Below are positions 46,001 to 54,436 of a DNA stretch of 64,000 nt, piece by piece. Below the pieces are notes generated by a model that saw only the letters and a list, made by a program, of their open reading frames with translations, made no database searches and was not told the DNA's origin. The translations under genes and the position numbers were made by a program. Origin of the DNA: an uncultured Lachnospiraceae bacterium (GTDB lineage Bacteria; Bacillota; Clostridia; Lachnospirales; Lachnospiraceae); contig CAJUDH010000003.1 in the NCBI GenBank assembly GCA_910584845.1, forward strand, positions 1 to 64,000. Reading direction: 5' to 3'. Each line of letters starts with the position of its first letter. Within the stretch, counting starts at the first letter, position 1.

Positions 46001-46540
46001 TGGGGGTATGAATACCTGGAACGTATCGCCAGGCATGAGTCCGGCCATGCGCTATTATGTTACCTAAGCGGCCAGGAGCCGGCTTACCTTACCATCGTAG
46101 CCAGGGGGGGCCATGGCGGCTATATGGAGCATCCTGCCCAAGAGGAAGGCCACATTTCCACCCGGGAAGGCTTGCTCAACCGGATCCGCACGGCCCTTGG
46201 GGGGCGGGCGGCGGAAATCGTTTATTATGGCGAAGAAGGGGGCCTTTCCACCGGCGCGGGGGGAGATTTGCGCCAAGCGACCAAGACAGCCATGGCCATG
46301 GCCTGTTCCTACGGCATGGACGAGGAGCTGGGATTGGCAGTCCTGGACGGGGAATATGGGGGCGGCCCTGACGTCAGAAGGCGGGTGAACCAGATCTTGA
46401 ACCAGGAAATGAAAAAGGCCGTCGCCCTGGTACGGGAACATAAACCTCTCGTAGACAAGCTGGTGGAGGTGCTTTTAAAGAAAAACAAACTTTCGGGAAA
46501 AGAGGTCCAGGAGGTTTTCCGCAGCGGTATGGAAGGGTAG
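43100..46540 (+). CDS. Clp-type AAA+ fused to FtsH-type AAA+/M41 protease
   Basis: 1,146 residues with no membrane segment. Residues ~10-45 resemble half a Clp N domain (HSDALGVEHIFLALL). A Clp/AAA_2 ATPase follows: Walker A GPPGVGKT (214-221), Walker B LLFDEIEKAH, sensor TTNAG, and FFPETITSR near 363-371. Residues ~400-700 are an unassigned linker. Then an FtsH-type ATPase: GPPGTGKT (753-760), VVFIDEVDAVG, ATNF, PALARRF; and a complete M41 zinc protease with HESGH (979-983) and the third-ligand Asp in GGDLRQAT (1056). The membrane anchor of FtsH is absent, so it should act in the cytosol. Strong GAGAGGAGG start. It closes the Ter island; both engines seem intact. Confidence 0.93.
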   Translation: MDHSPSMKFVMMRARAELKAAHSDALGVEHIFLALLKLAELHAGDFISAPENVLAVIDQDIRDVQMQFKENQIDTTMTRGHLRYMISGGAPADEGAWEKCVQLAEALAKEKKADALWARDMLAVILKNPSDLMLQVCPLKRGEPEGQGETQEMSRDFLPVLTARIRRMRARLLSTVYGQDHVVHGFAEGMFAAELLAASDEKRRRPRAIFVFAGPPGVGKTFLAEQAAQGLDMPFKRFDMSVYADHQSYMGLVGFEKSYQHAKRGTLTGFVKSHPHSILLFDEIEKAHLNTIHLFLQILDAGRLSDRYLDEDISFKDTILIFTTNAGRKLYEGDARMNGAGVPRNVVLSALESEANPQTGRPFFPETITSRMATGWILLFNHLDAHHLEKISRNELRRMGGLFEKQYGIHVKFDPLVPMSLLLQEGGQADARTLRAQTELFFKNEVFKVCRLWGEENFSSALAGIREISFTVQAETFPEEVRPLFASAEEPEILLYSSPEFAGRCSKGLSGYVVHATNNVEEALRAAGEKDICLALIDIAEKSVEAGGFQLLQKKGLPPGEGTIMVKREGAFDFAPMAAVAIHDGNHLFCSLHQRLPELPVYLLETEAFPIDPELEMGFVRAGARGKLSAAGDGFTVFEDMLSSLCRELHMQKAASRLASERKALYFDTAPKLSFDGTQIQVRLRDFLLKRTVAADDNDSVLDDVEKPPVRFSHVVGARQAKEELQFFIEYLKNPRRFSAQGITPPKGILLYGPPGTGKTMLAKALAGEGDVAFIPFVATSFVTKYQGSGPEAVRALFRRARRYAPAVVFIDEVDAVGRKRGQVNSGHGEEMALNALLAEMDGFAVDPQRPVFVLAATNFDIEEGQGGIGVIDPALARRFSCKILVDLPNAQEREELIRMLLGKSRVHAVSGDMVKRLAARSVGMSPSGLTSVLDLANRLAVRERTILDDGILDEAYETIKHGGQKDWGYEYLERIARHESGHALLCYLSGQEPAYLTIVARGGHGGYMEHPAQEEGHISTREGLLNRIRTALGGRAAEIVYYGEEGGLSTGAGGDLRQATKTAMAMACSYGMDEELGLAVLDGEYGGGPDVRRRVNQILNQEMKKAVALVREHKPLVDKLVEVLLKKNKLSGKEVQEVFRSGMEG

Positions 46541-46555
46541 GAAGGAGTTGCCTAT

Positions 46556-47407
46556 ATGGAAGTAAAATTGGATACCCGGGCAGGGGAAGTGGAAAAAAGT
46601 ATACAGAAACGTTTCCATAAGGAGCTGTTTTCCCGATTTGCCCGGGCGATAAACGAATATCAGCTGGTACAAGAGGGGGACCGGATTGCCGTTTGCATTT
46701 CCGGCGGCAAAGATTCCATGTTGATGGCCAAGCTTTTCCAGGAGCTTAAGCGCCACAACAAATTTCCTTTTACGCTGGAATTTTTAGTGATGGACCCCGG
46801 CTACAACCCCCAAAACCGGCAGGTGATTGAGGAAAACGCCCGGCTGCTTCAGGTTCCCGTTACCGTGTTTGAGTCGGATATTTTCGGGGCTGTTTACCAG
46901 GTGGAGAAATCCCCCTGCTATCTGTGCGCCCGGATGCGGCGGGGCCATTTGTACAGCCAGGCCCAGAAGCTAGGCTGCAATAAGATAGCCTTAGGGCACC
47001 ATTATGACGACGTGATCGAAACCATCCTTATGGGGATGCTTTATGGCGGCCAGGTGCAGACTATGATGCCCAAGCTGCACAGCACGAATTTTGAGGGGAT
47101 GGAATTGATCCGCCCCATGTATTTGATCCGGGAGGCGGATATTATGCGTTGGCGGGATTACAACCACCTATGTTTTATCCAGTGCGCGTGCCGGTTTACG
47201 GAGGGCTGCGCCGCGGCGGGGCCGGACGGCGCCCAGGCCTCCAAACGGATGGAGGTGAAAAGGCTGATTGCCCAGTTAAAAGAGTCCAATCCGTTTGTGG
47301 AAGGGAATATTTTTAAAAGTGTGGAGAATGTAAATTTGGAAACGGTCATCGCCTATAAAAACCATGGGGTGCGGCGCCATTTTTTGGATCATTATGACGA
47401 AAGGTAA
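46556..47407 (+). CDS. TtcA-like PP-loop ATPase
   Basis: 283-residue protein of the TtcA/TilS-like ATP-pyrophosphatase group. PP-loop SGGKDS (49-54), CYLCARMRRG (Cys121/Cys124) and a later QCACRFTEGC give the cysteines that hold a [4Fe-4S] cluster in TtcA, which 2-thiolates cytidine 32 of tRNA. Whether this protein acts on tRNA is not certain, as related clostridial paralogues are uncharacterised. AAGGAG precedes the ATG. Only 15 bp separate it from the Clp-FtsH gene with no terminator, so it may be co-transcribed with the Ter island. Confidence 0.88.
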   Translation: MEVKLDTRAGEVEKSIQKRFHKELFSRFARAINEYQLVQEGDRIAVCISGGKDSMLMAKLFQELKRHNKFPFTLEFLVMDPGYNPQNRQVIEENARLLQVPVTVFESDIFGAVYQVEKSPCYLCARMRRGHLYSQAQKLGCNKIALGHHYDDVIETILMGMLYGGQVQTMMPKLHSTNFEGMELIRPMYLIREADIMRWRDYNHLCFIQCACRFTEGCAAAGPDGAQASKRMEVKRLIAQLKESNPFVEGNIFKSVENVNLETVIAYKNHGVRRHFLDHYDER

Positions 47408-47559
47408 AATACCGCCCCAATAAAACCGGAAGTCCATGAAACCGGCAGCGCAGGACGCAGGCATCGGCCTTGCGGCATTTCCAAACGGTGTGGGCAGCGC
47501 CGTGCCCGCGCCGCCGGCAACCATATAGGGCGGGCACTGACAGAAAAGGAGAATGTAAA

Positions 47560-49440
47560 ATGAGCCTGGTAACCATAGAACATTTAACAAAATCCTATAC
47601 GGAACGGCTGTTGTTTGACGATACGGCTTTTAGCATCCAGGAAGGGGAAAAGGTGGGCCTGATCGGAATTAACGGCACCGGGAAATCTACGCTGTTAAAG
47701 ATTGTGGCCGGGCTGGAGGAACCAGACGGGGGCAAAGCCGTGTACCGGAGGAATTTGTATATCCGTTATTTGCCCCAGATCCCGGAATTTGTGGCCGGTG
47801 ACACGGTGCTGGGAAGCATTGTGCGGGGCCATGGAAAAGAACCTCATTTTACCTCCCGGGAGGAGATGGAAGCCAGTGCCAAGGCATTGTTGGCCAAACT
47901 TGGCATTTATGATTTTGACGGGAAAGTGGAGGCCCTGTCCGGAGGCCAGAGAAAGCGGGTGGCCTTGGCCGGCGTATTGCTGTCCAAGGCAGATTTGTTG
48001 ATTTTGGACGAGCCTACCAACCATCTGGATAGCAGTATGGCAGACTGGCTGGAGGAATATTTGAAACAATTTAACGGGGCCCTTTTGATGATTACCCATG
48101 ACCGGTATTTTTTAGATAGCGTTACCAGCCGCATTGTGGAACTGGATAAGGGCAAATTATACAGTTACCAGGCTAACTATCAAGGGTTTGTGAAGTTAAA
48201 GGCAGAACGGATGGACATGGCCTTGGCTTCGGAGCGGAAACGGCAATCCATCCTGCGCACAGAGCTGGCTTGGATGCAGCGGGGGGCCCGGGCCCGTTCG
48301 ACCAAGCAGAAGGCACATATCCAGCGTTATGAGGCCTTGCGGGACCAGCAGGGGCCGGAATTTGACCGGGAAGTGGAGTTGGAGTCGGCTTATAGCAGGC
48401 TGGGGCGCACGACTGTGGAAATTTCAGGCCTTCACAAAGCCTATGGGGAAAAAACGCTGATACAGGATTTTTCCTATATTTTCCTGAAAGGCGACCGGGT
48501 CGGGGTCATCGGGCCCAACGGGAGCGGGAAGTCTACTTTGCTGAAAATGGTTGCGGGATGGGAAAAACCGGATCAAGGGGAAATCCGGATTGGAAAGACG
48601 GTAAAGCTGGGGTATTTTTCCCAGGAAAATGAGGCTATGGACGAAAGCCTTAAAGTAATCGACTACATCCGGAACGTGGCAGAAGTGGTTCAGGCCCGGG
48701 ACGGGAGCATCACCGCCTCCCAGATGCTGGAACGCTTTTTGTTTCCGGGAAGCATGCAGCACACGCTGGTAGGCAAGCTTTCCGGCGGGGAGAAGAGGCG
48801 GCTTTATTTGCTGCGGATATTGATGGATGCGCCTAACGTGCTTTTGCTGGACGAGCCTACCAATGACCTGGACATCCAGACGTTGACGGTCTTGGAAGAT
48901 TATCTGGACAGCTTCCCGGGGATTGTGGTGGCCGTGTCCCATGACCGGTATTTTTTAGACCGGGTTGCCAGGCGGATTTTCGCTTTTGAAGGCGCCGGGG
49001 CGGTCGTGCAGTATGAAGGGGGCTTTACGGATTATCAGGCAGCCTGCGCCAGAAAAAGCCGGGAAGGGGCTTTGGCGGGCGGGGGAGGAAGCCGTGGGGG
49101 GGCAACGCCCGGCCAGAAAAAGCCGGAAGGCGGGCAAGAGGGGGACCTGACAGGGAAACAAAGCCCCCGAGGCGGCCGGAGCCATCAAAAGAAACTGAAA
49201 TTTTCCTATAAAGAGCAAAAAGAATGGGAGTCCATCGAGGACGACATCGCCACTTTGGAAAAACGCCTGGAAGGGCTGGAAAGGGAGATTGGGGCGTCGG
49301 CCACAATATACGGAAAGTTAAACCTCCTTATGGAAGAAAAAGAAGAGGCAGAAAAACTTCTGGAAGAAAAAATGGAACGGTGGGTGTACCTGAATGAATT
49401 GGCGGAGCTGATAGGGGAAGAAGCAAATTCTATATCTTGA
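47560..49440 (+). CDS. ABC-F family ATPase (Uup-like)
   Basis: 626 residues with two ABC domains and no membrane part. Walker A GINGTGKS and GPNGSGKS, signatures LSGGQRKR and LSGGEKRR, Walker B LLILDEPTNHLD and LLLDEPTNDLD, and the linker between domains are present. It ends in a C-terminal coiled coil (from ~540) after a Gly/Lys-rich stretch, as in Uup. ABC-F proteins act on ribosomes or on DNA intermediates; antibiotic protection versus housekeeping cannot be told here. AAAAGGAGA lies upstream of the ATG. Confidence 0.93.
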   Translation: MSLVTIEHLTKSYTERLLFDDTAFSIQEGEKVGLIGINGTGKSTLLKIVAGLEEPDGGKAVYRRNLYIRYLPQIPEFVAGDTVLGSIVRGHGKEPHFTSREEMEASAKALLAKLGIYDFDGKVEALSGGQRKRVALAGVLLSKADLLILDEPTNHLDSSMADWLEEYLKQFNGALLMITHDRYFLDSVTSRIVELDKGKLYSYQANYQGFVKLKAERMDMALASERKRQSILRTELAWMQRGARARSTKQKAHIQRYEALRDQQGPEFDREVELESAYSRLGRTTVEISGLHKAYGEKTLIQDFSYIFLKGDRVGVIGPNGSGKSTLLKMVAGWEKPDQGEIRIGKTVKLGYFSQENEAMDESLKVIDYIRNVAEVVQARDGSITASQMLERFLFPGSMQHTLVGKLSGGEKRRLYLLRILMDAPNVLLLDEPTNDLDIQTLTVLEDYLDSFPGIVVAVSHDRYFLDRVARRIFAFEGAGAVVQYEGGFTDYQAACARKSREGALAGGGGSRGGATPGQKKPEGGQEGDLTGKQSPRGGRSHQKKLKFSYKEQKEWESIEDDIATLEKRLEGLEREIGASATIYGKLNLLMEEKEEAEKLLEEKMERWVYLNELAELIGEEANSIS

Positions 49441-49578
49441 CGATTCGAAAAGTTGCCACTATAATGGAATTGCTGCGTGCAGGCCCGGGCTACCCGGAAG
49501 GGGCCGGGCCTGCGGCAATGACAGCTAAGGGGAAATGACAAAGCCAGATAAAATATAGAGGAAGGGAAGAAGGCTTCC

Positions 49579-51573
49579 ATGAGGGGGGATGCCGTTTTGG
49601 AACAGGCAGGACCCTCCTGGAACGGGCCATACATGGAAAAAGAAAGTATGCAAAGTCAGATGAACGATGGGAAGGATGCCGGGGAGAATAAGAAAAGCCC
49701 GGGAAAAGGGAAAAAGGTCGCCATAACTACTGCGGCGGTGGCCTGTGGGCTGGCGGTAGCGGCGGGAGGTGCCTATACATATTTGAGCGGGCAGTATAAA
49801 AGCGTATTTTTCCCCAACACAGTGATCAATGGCCTGGATGCTTCCGGAAAAACCGTAGCCCAGGTAAAAGAAATGATCGACAGCAGTATGGTCGCATATA
49901 CCTTGGAGCTTGAGGGGCGTGACGGGGGCAAGGAGGAGATCAACGGCGGGCAGATCGGCCTTCACCCGGAGTATGACGGCTCTCTGGAAAACTTGTTGGC
50001 CAGCCAGGAACCTATGCGTTGGGGCCTTCATTTTATCGAAGGGGCCAGCCATACCATCGAGACTATGGTGGTTTATGACCGGGATAAGCTTCAGGACGCC
50101 ATAGACGGCCTGGACTGTATGGACCGGGATAAAGCGCAGCCGCCGGCAGACGCCTATTTATCGGAATACCAGCCAGGGCAAGGGTTTGTGGTTATGCCCG
50201 AGCAGCCGGGGACTGTCGTGGACCCGGAAAAAATGATGGAGGCGGTTTCGGATGCCATATTAAATTTGCAGGACGGCATTTCACTGGCAGAGAAGGACGT
50301 TTATGAGAAAGCTAAAATCACCTCAAAAGACCCGAAGCTTCAGGAAGAGGCAAAACGGTGGAACTATTATACGGACGTTACCGTAAAATACCATTTCGGG
50401 GATCAGGAAGAGGTGCTGGATGGGGATACCACCCATACCTGGGTGAAGGAGGACGGCGAAGGCAACCTGGTCCTTGACGAGGAAAAGGTGGCTGAGTATG
50501 TGGCAAAGCTGGCGGAAACTTACGACACGGCAAGCAAGCCTAAGAATTTTAAAACCAGCTATGGGGATATGGTTACCATTAATAAAGGCACTTACGGGTG
50601 GCGGATTAACCAAAGCGCAGAGGCGGCGGCACTGTCCGAGATTATCCGGTCCGGCGTAAGCCAGGAAAGGGAGCCGGTATACTCCCAGACGGCAGCTTCC
50701 CGGGGGGAGACGGACTATGGGGATACTTATGTGGAGATTAACCTGACGGCCCAGCACCTGTATTTTTATGTAAATGGCGCATTGGTGGTGGAATCCGACT
50801 TCGTTTCGGGAAACGAGGCCAGGGGATTTACCACCCCGGCAGGGGTTTATCCTTTGACCTATAAACAGCGTAACGCTGTGCTTCGGGGGCCCGGGTATGC
50901 CAGCCCCGTATCTTTCTGGATGCCATTTAACGGCGGCATAGGCCTTCATGATGCCAGCTGGAGGGGGGCTTTTGGCGGAAGGATCTATAAGACCAATGGC
51001 TCCCATGGCTGTATCAACCTGCCCCGGTCAGCGGCGCAGAGCATTTTTGAAAGTATTTCCGCGGGGGATCCGGTATTGTGTTACCGCTTAGACGGTACCG
51101 ACAACGGCAAAACTTCCGCACCGAAATCCAATGCCCCGGCTGCAGTGCCGGCAGCGGCCCCGCCGGCCCCGGCGCCGGTACAGCCGGAACCTACCATTGC
51201 GGCCAATCCGGAAGGGGAAGGCGCGCCGGCAGAAACGCCGGTAGGGGAAACCCCGGCAGAGGGGGGCGAGAATACCCAGCCAGCCATTCCCGGTGAGGGT
51301 TCCGGTTCTACGGAAAACCCCGGTCCGGCTTATTCCGTGACGGAGCCGCCGCAGACCGACGGTCCGGCCAACATGGTTCCGGAAACCCCGGCCCCCGCCC
51401 CGGAGGCCCAAGAACCGGCCCCGGAAGCCCAGCCGGAACCGCAAGAACCGGCCCCGGAGGTCCAGCCGGAACCCCAAGAACCGGCCCCGGAGACGGCGGC
51501 GGCTTCCCCGGAAAATCACGGAGGGGATGCCCAGGTGTCCCTAGAAGGGCCGGGGGAAGGCGCCGGGCAGTAG
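49579..51573 (+). CDS. Membrane-anchored L,D-transpeptidase (YkuD) with Pro-rich tail
   Basis: 664-residue cell-wall enzyme that makes 3-3 peptidoglycan crosslinks. One membrane segment at ~47-67, then two putative peptidoglycan-binding domains (residues ~80-360), then YkuD with the catalytic HGCINLP at 476-482. The final ~150 residues are Pro/Glu/Ala-rich with QPEPQEPAPE repeated, probably disordered and wall-spanning. The tail is odd in lying after the catalytic domain. The start is uncertain: ATG 49579 follows AGGAAGG; ATG 49633 is an alternative. The gene is 138 bp after the ABC-F gene and 44 bp before a lipoprotein gene. Confidence 0.92.
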   Translation: MRGDAVLEQAGPSWNGPYMEKESMQSQMNDGKDAGENKKSPGKGKKVAITTAAVACGLAVAAGGAYTYLSGQYKSVFFPNTVINGLDASGKTVAQVKEMIDSSMVAYTLELEGRDGGKEEINGGQIGLHPEYDGSLENLLASQEPMRWGLHFIEGASHTIETMVVYDRDKLQDAIDGLDCMDRDKAQPPADAYLSEYQPGQGFVVMPEQPGTVVDPEKMMEAVSDAILNLQDGISLAEKDVYEKAKITSKDPKLQEEAKRWNYYTDVTVKYHFGDQEEVLDGDTTHTWVKEDGEGNLVLDEEKVAEYVAKLAETYDTASKPKNFKTSYGDMVTINKGTYGWRINQSAEAAALSEIIRSGVSQEREPVYSQTAASRGETDYGDTYVEINLTAQHLYFYVNGALVVESDFVSGNEARGFTTPAGVYPLTYKQRNAVLRGPGYASPVSFWMPFNGGIGLHDASWRGAFGGRIYKTNGSHGCINLPRSAAQSIFESISAGDPVLCYRLDGTDNGKTSAPKSNAPAAVPAAAPPAPAPVQPEPTIAANPEGEGAPAETPVGETPAEGGENTQPAIPGEGSGSTENPGPAYSVTEPPQTDGPANMVPETPAPAPEAQEPAPEAQPEPQEPAPEVQPEPQEPAPETAAASPENHGGDAQVSLEGPGEGAGQ

Positions 51574-51617
51574 CCGGAAGCCAATCCGGATACCCAACGG
51601 CGTAAAAGGAGGATAAA

Positions 51618-52673
51618 GTGAAGGGAAAAGATTTGTGGAAAATAAATTTGGGGGTTGTTGCCATGGCCGTTTTCCTTTTGTGCGGCTGTGGCAGCTCCAA
51701 GGTTGCGAGGCTAATAGGGGCTTTGGCGTTTGAGGCGGCAGAAGAAGAAAGCAGCGGGGGACAGGAAGAAAGCAGCCGGGAAGAAAAAGAGGTGCCGACG
51801 CCGGCGCAAACCCAGGGGCAGCCCACAGCCCCTACAGGGCAGGCCCCCCTTGCGGGGGCGGGCCTGCCGCGCGGGGGGGAGGCGGATTACCTGCTTCCGG
51901 GCAGCGATACCCGTTATTTGACCCCGGGGGACGTGGAAGGGTTGTCGAAAGAAGAGTTCCGCATTGCCAGGAATGAAATATACGCCCGCCACGGGAGGCG
52001 TTTCCAGTCCCAGGATTTGCAAGATTATTTTGACGGGAAAAGCTGGTATGCAGGGACCGTCGAACCGTCAGGGTTTGACGAGGGGGTATTAAACGAATTT
52101 GAAAAGGCGAATATCCAGCTTTTGGCGGATACCGAGCCGTCGGCGGCGCTTTCCGGCCTTCCAGTGGCCCCTTCCAAAGAAATCGTTGACCGTTATGGAT
52201 ATAAAGACGGCTACTCGGTGTTGTCTTATACAATCAAACCCGGCACGGTAAAGGACCACGGGGATTATTACGAGGTTGATGCCGTCTACCAGCAGGGGAT
52301 TGAAGCGCCGGGGAACCTTAGCTATGGGCAGCAGGTAACATTGGTGGTAAATGAACTGACAGGGGAGTCCGTGACGTTGGTTTACCGGGAAGGGGGGCTT
52401 TATCCTGTCGGGGAAACTTATGGGATCCAATACTATTATTCCCCCTCTGCCGACGCAAGCCCAGTGGTCTTGTACCAGGGCAGTGACGACCGGGTAGACA
52501 AACCGGTTTACGACGGAAAGCTTTATATCCGAAAGGATGCCACGGAAGAGGTGGCTATTATGAATGACGTACATGCATTGGACAGAGGGAGTTTAGACGG
52601 GGGAAACTGGTATAACGGCGTATATTTTGACCAGAAAGGTTATGTGGTACGGCTGGTGTACTATGGGGATTAA
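51618..52673 (+). CDS. YARHG-domain lipoprotein
   Basis: 351 residues from a GTG start behind AGGAGG. The signal peptide ends FLLCGC with the lipid-carrying Cys24, then a Glu/Ser/Pro-rich linker. The YARHG domain is clear (RIARNEIYARHGRRFQSQDL, followed by YFDGKSWYAG); it is an extracellular module, probably wall-associated. The ~200 residues after it are beta-rich with no match I recognise. Position 44 bp after the L,D-transpeptidase suggests a shared envelope role. Confidence 0.88.
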   Translation: MKGKDLWKINLGVVAMAVFLLCGCGSSKVARLIGALAFEAAEEESSGGQEESSREEKEVPTPAQTQGQPTAPTGQAPLAGAGLPRGGEADYLLPGSDTRYLTPGDVEGLSKEEFRIARNEIYARHGRRFQSQDLQDYFDGKSWYAGTVEPSGFDEGVLNEFEKANIQLLADTEPSAALSGLPVAPSKEIVDRYGYKDGYSVLSYTIKPGTVKDHGDYYEVDAVYQQGIEAPGNLSYGQQVTLVVNELTGESVTLVYREGGLYPVGETYGIQYYYSPSADASPVVLYQGSDDRVDKPVYDGKLYIRKDATEEVAIMNDVHALDRGSLDGGNWYNGVYFDQKGYVVRLVYYGD

Positions 52674-52830
52674 GAAAGCAAAGCCTGTGCCTGGCATGAA
52701 CCGTTAATTTGCAGCGGCCCCATTTTGCCCCTGCGGGTCAGGAAGGGTTAGGCATTGGCCTGGCCGTAGCGGTTAAGCCAATCCATGCCGGGATTGATAC
52801 ACCGGGCAATAGCGGGTCGCCACAGTAGAA

Positions 52831-52874
52831 AAATGGCCAAAAGCTTGGAAAACAGCTTTTGGCCATTTATTTTA
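52831..52874. terminator. Bidirectional terminator between lipoprotein and uxaC
   Basis: Perfect 15-bp stem AAATGGCCAAAAGCT/AGCTTTTGGCCATTT, loop of eight, with ATTTATTTT following. It lies between convergent genes. The rest of 52674-53014 has no recognised gene. Confidence 0.85.
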
Positions 52875-53014
52875 GGCTGACTGAAAATTTATCCTGCGTC
52901 ATTTGGCTGAAAATGAACGTGTCAGCACACTGGCGCCCACGCGGATTCCCTAAACGTATTGGCATTGGTGTTGCAGCTTATTGCCGGAAATGACGTCAAG
53001 GATTGGCTGTGCGT

Positions 53015-54418
53015 TTACAGGTCAAAACCAAAATAAGTTACGGCATTGTTGTAGCAAATGCCTTCCACGATTTCCTTCAAAGCTTTTTCGTCGTTGGGGT
53101 ATTCCCCGTTTTCTACCCAGCCCCCCAGCAGCTCACACAAGATCCGGCGGAAATACTCATGCCGGGTATAGGAGAGGAAACTGCGGGAATCGGTGAGCAT
53201 ACCGATAAAATTCCCCAGGCAGCCTAAATTGGCCAGGCTGGTCATCTGGGCGGCCATGCCAGCTTTGTGGTCGTTAAACCACCATGCGGAACCCTGCTGG
53301 AGTTTGCCGGCGGCAGAGGGGTCCTGGAAGCAGCCAATGATGGTGCCGATGGATGCGTCGTCATTGGGGTTTAGGGAGTAGATGATAGTTTTGGGGATCT
53401 CATTGGTAGCGCTTAAGGCGTTGAGGAAGTCGGCCATCTGCGCCGAGGGGGCATAGTTGTTGATGCAGTCAAAGCCGGTATCCGGCCCCAGCTTTTGATA
53501 CATGTAGGCGTTGTTGTCCCGTTTGCAGCCGTAGTGCAGCTGCATGGCCCAGCCCAGGCGGTGGTATTCCTTGGCGGCAAACAACATGAATGCTGTTTTA
53601 TATTTCAGCTCTTCCTCTTTGCCTATGGTTTCCCCTGCCATTGCTTTGGCAATGATGGCGTCGATTTCCGCCTCGTCGGCCGGCATATACATCACGTATT
53701 CCAGTGCGTGGTCAGAGATCCTGCAGCCCATTTGGTGGAAGAAATCCATCCGCTTAACCAGGGCTTCCTTCAAAGTGGCAAAATTGCGGATGGAAACTTG
53801 GCTGGCTTTGGAAAGCCGGGCGATATAGCCGGCATAGTCCGGTTTTTCCACATTGTTTGCCTTATCGGGCCTCCACGTCGGCAGCACCTGTACGTCAAAA
53901 TCCTTATCCTTGGCAATTTTTTCATGCCATTCCAAAGAATCCACGGGGTCGTCGGTGGTGCAGACTAAAGTTACGTTGGAAGCTTTAATCAGGCTCCGGA
54001 CGCTCCATTTGTTTTGAAGCTGCCCGTTGCACAGGTTCCAGACTTCTTCGGCGGTGTCGCCGCACAGGTGCCCTGTATAGCCGAAATAGCGCTGCAATTC
54101 CAAGTGGCTCCAGTGGTATAGCGGGTTCCCGATGAGCTTTTCCAGGGTTTCCGCCCATTTTTGGAATTTTTCCCGGTCGGGGGCATCGCCGGTAATGTAT
54201 TTTTCTTCTACCCCGTTGGAACGCATTTGGCGCCATTTATAATGGTCGCCCCCCAGCCATACCTGGGTAATGTTGTCAAATTTCCTGTCTTCGGCGATTT
54301 CCTGCGGGTTGATGTGGCAATGGTAGTCCAAAACCGGCATTTTTTCCGCAAAACCGTGGAATAAATTTTTGGCGGAATCCGTTGACAGCAGGAAATCCTG
54401 ATCCATAAATGCTTTCAT
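53015..54418 (-). CDS. uxaC: Glucuronate/galacturonate isomerase
   Basis: Converts D-glucuronate to D-fructuronate and D-galacturonate to D-tagaturonate, the first cytosolic step of hexuronate use. The 467-residue length is typical. The amidohydrolase-like barrel begins with MPVLDYHCHINPQEIAEDR (metal ligands HxH). Other signatures are VCTTDDPVDSLEWH, LPTWRPDKANNVEKP and MQLHYGCKRDNN. Starts behind AAGGAGG. Downstream of its own LacI regulator in the same direction (18 bp), so one transcript is likely. Confidence 0.96.
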   Translation of the reverse strand: MKAFMDQDFLLSTDSAKNLFHGFAEKMPVLDYHCHINPQEIAEDRKFDNITQVWLGGDHYKWRQMRSNGVEEKYITGDAPDREKFQKWAETLEKLIGNPLYHWSHLELQRYFGYTGHLCGDTAEEVWNLCNGQLQNKWSVRSLIKASNVTLVCTTDDPVDSLEWHEKIAKDKDFDVQVLPTWRPDKANNVEKPDYAGYIARLSKASQVSIRNFATLKEALVKRMDFFHQMGCRISDHALEYVMYMPADEAEIDAIIAKAMAGETIGKEEELKYKTAFMLFAAKEYHRLGWAMQLHYGCKRDNNAYMYQKLGPDTGFDCINNYAPSAQMADFLNALSATNEIPKTIIYSLNPNDDASIGTIIGCFQDPSAAGKLQQGSAWWFNDHKAGMAAQMTSLANLGCLGNFIGMLTDSRSFLSYTRHEYFRRILCELLGGWVENGEYPNDEKALKEIVEGICYNNAVTYFGFDL

Positions 54419-54436
54419 GAAAGTAACCCTCCTTAA

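Noticed and set aside
51088..51519. Arg/Gly/Leu-repeat open frame on minus
   Set aside because: It is the antisense of the Pro/Glu repeat tail of the L,D-transpeptidase; repetitive GC-rich coding DNA yields such frames.
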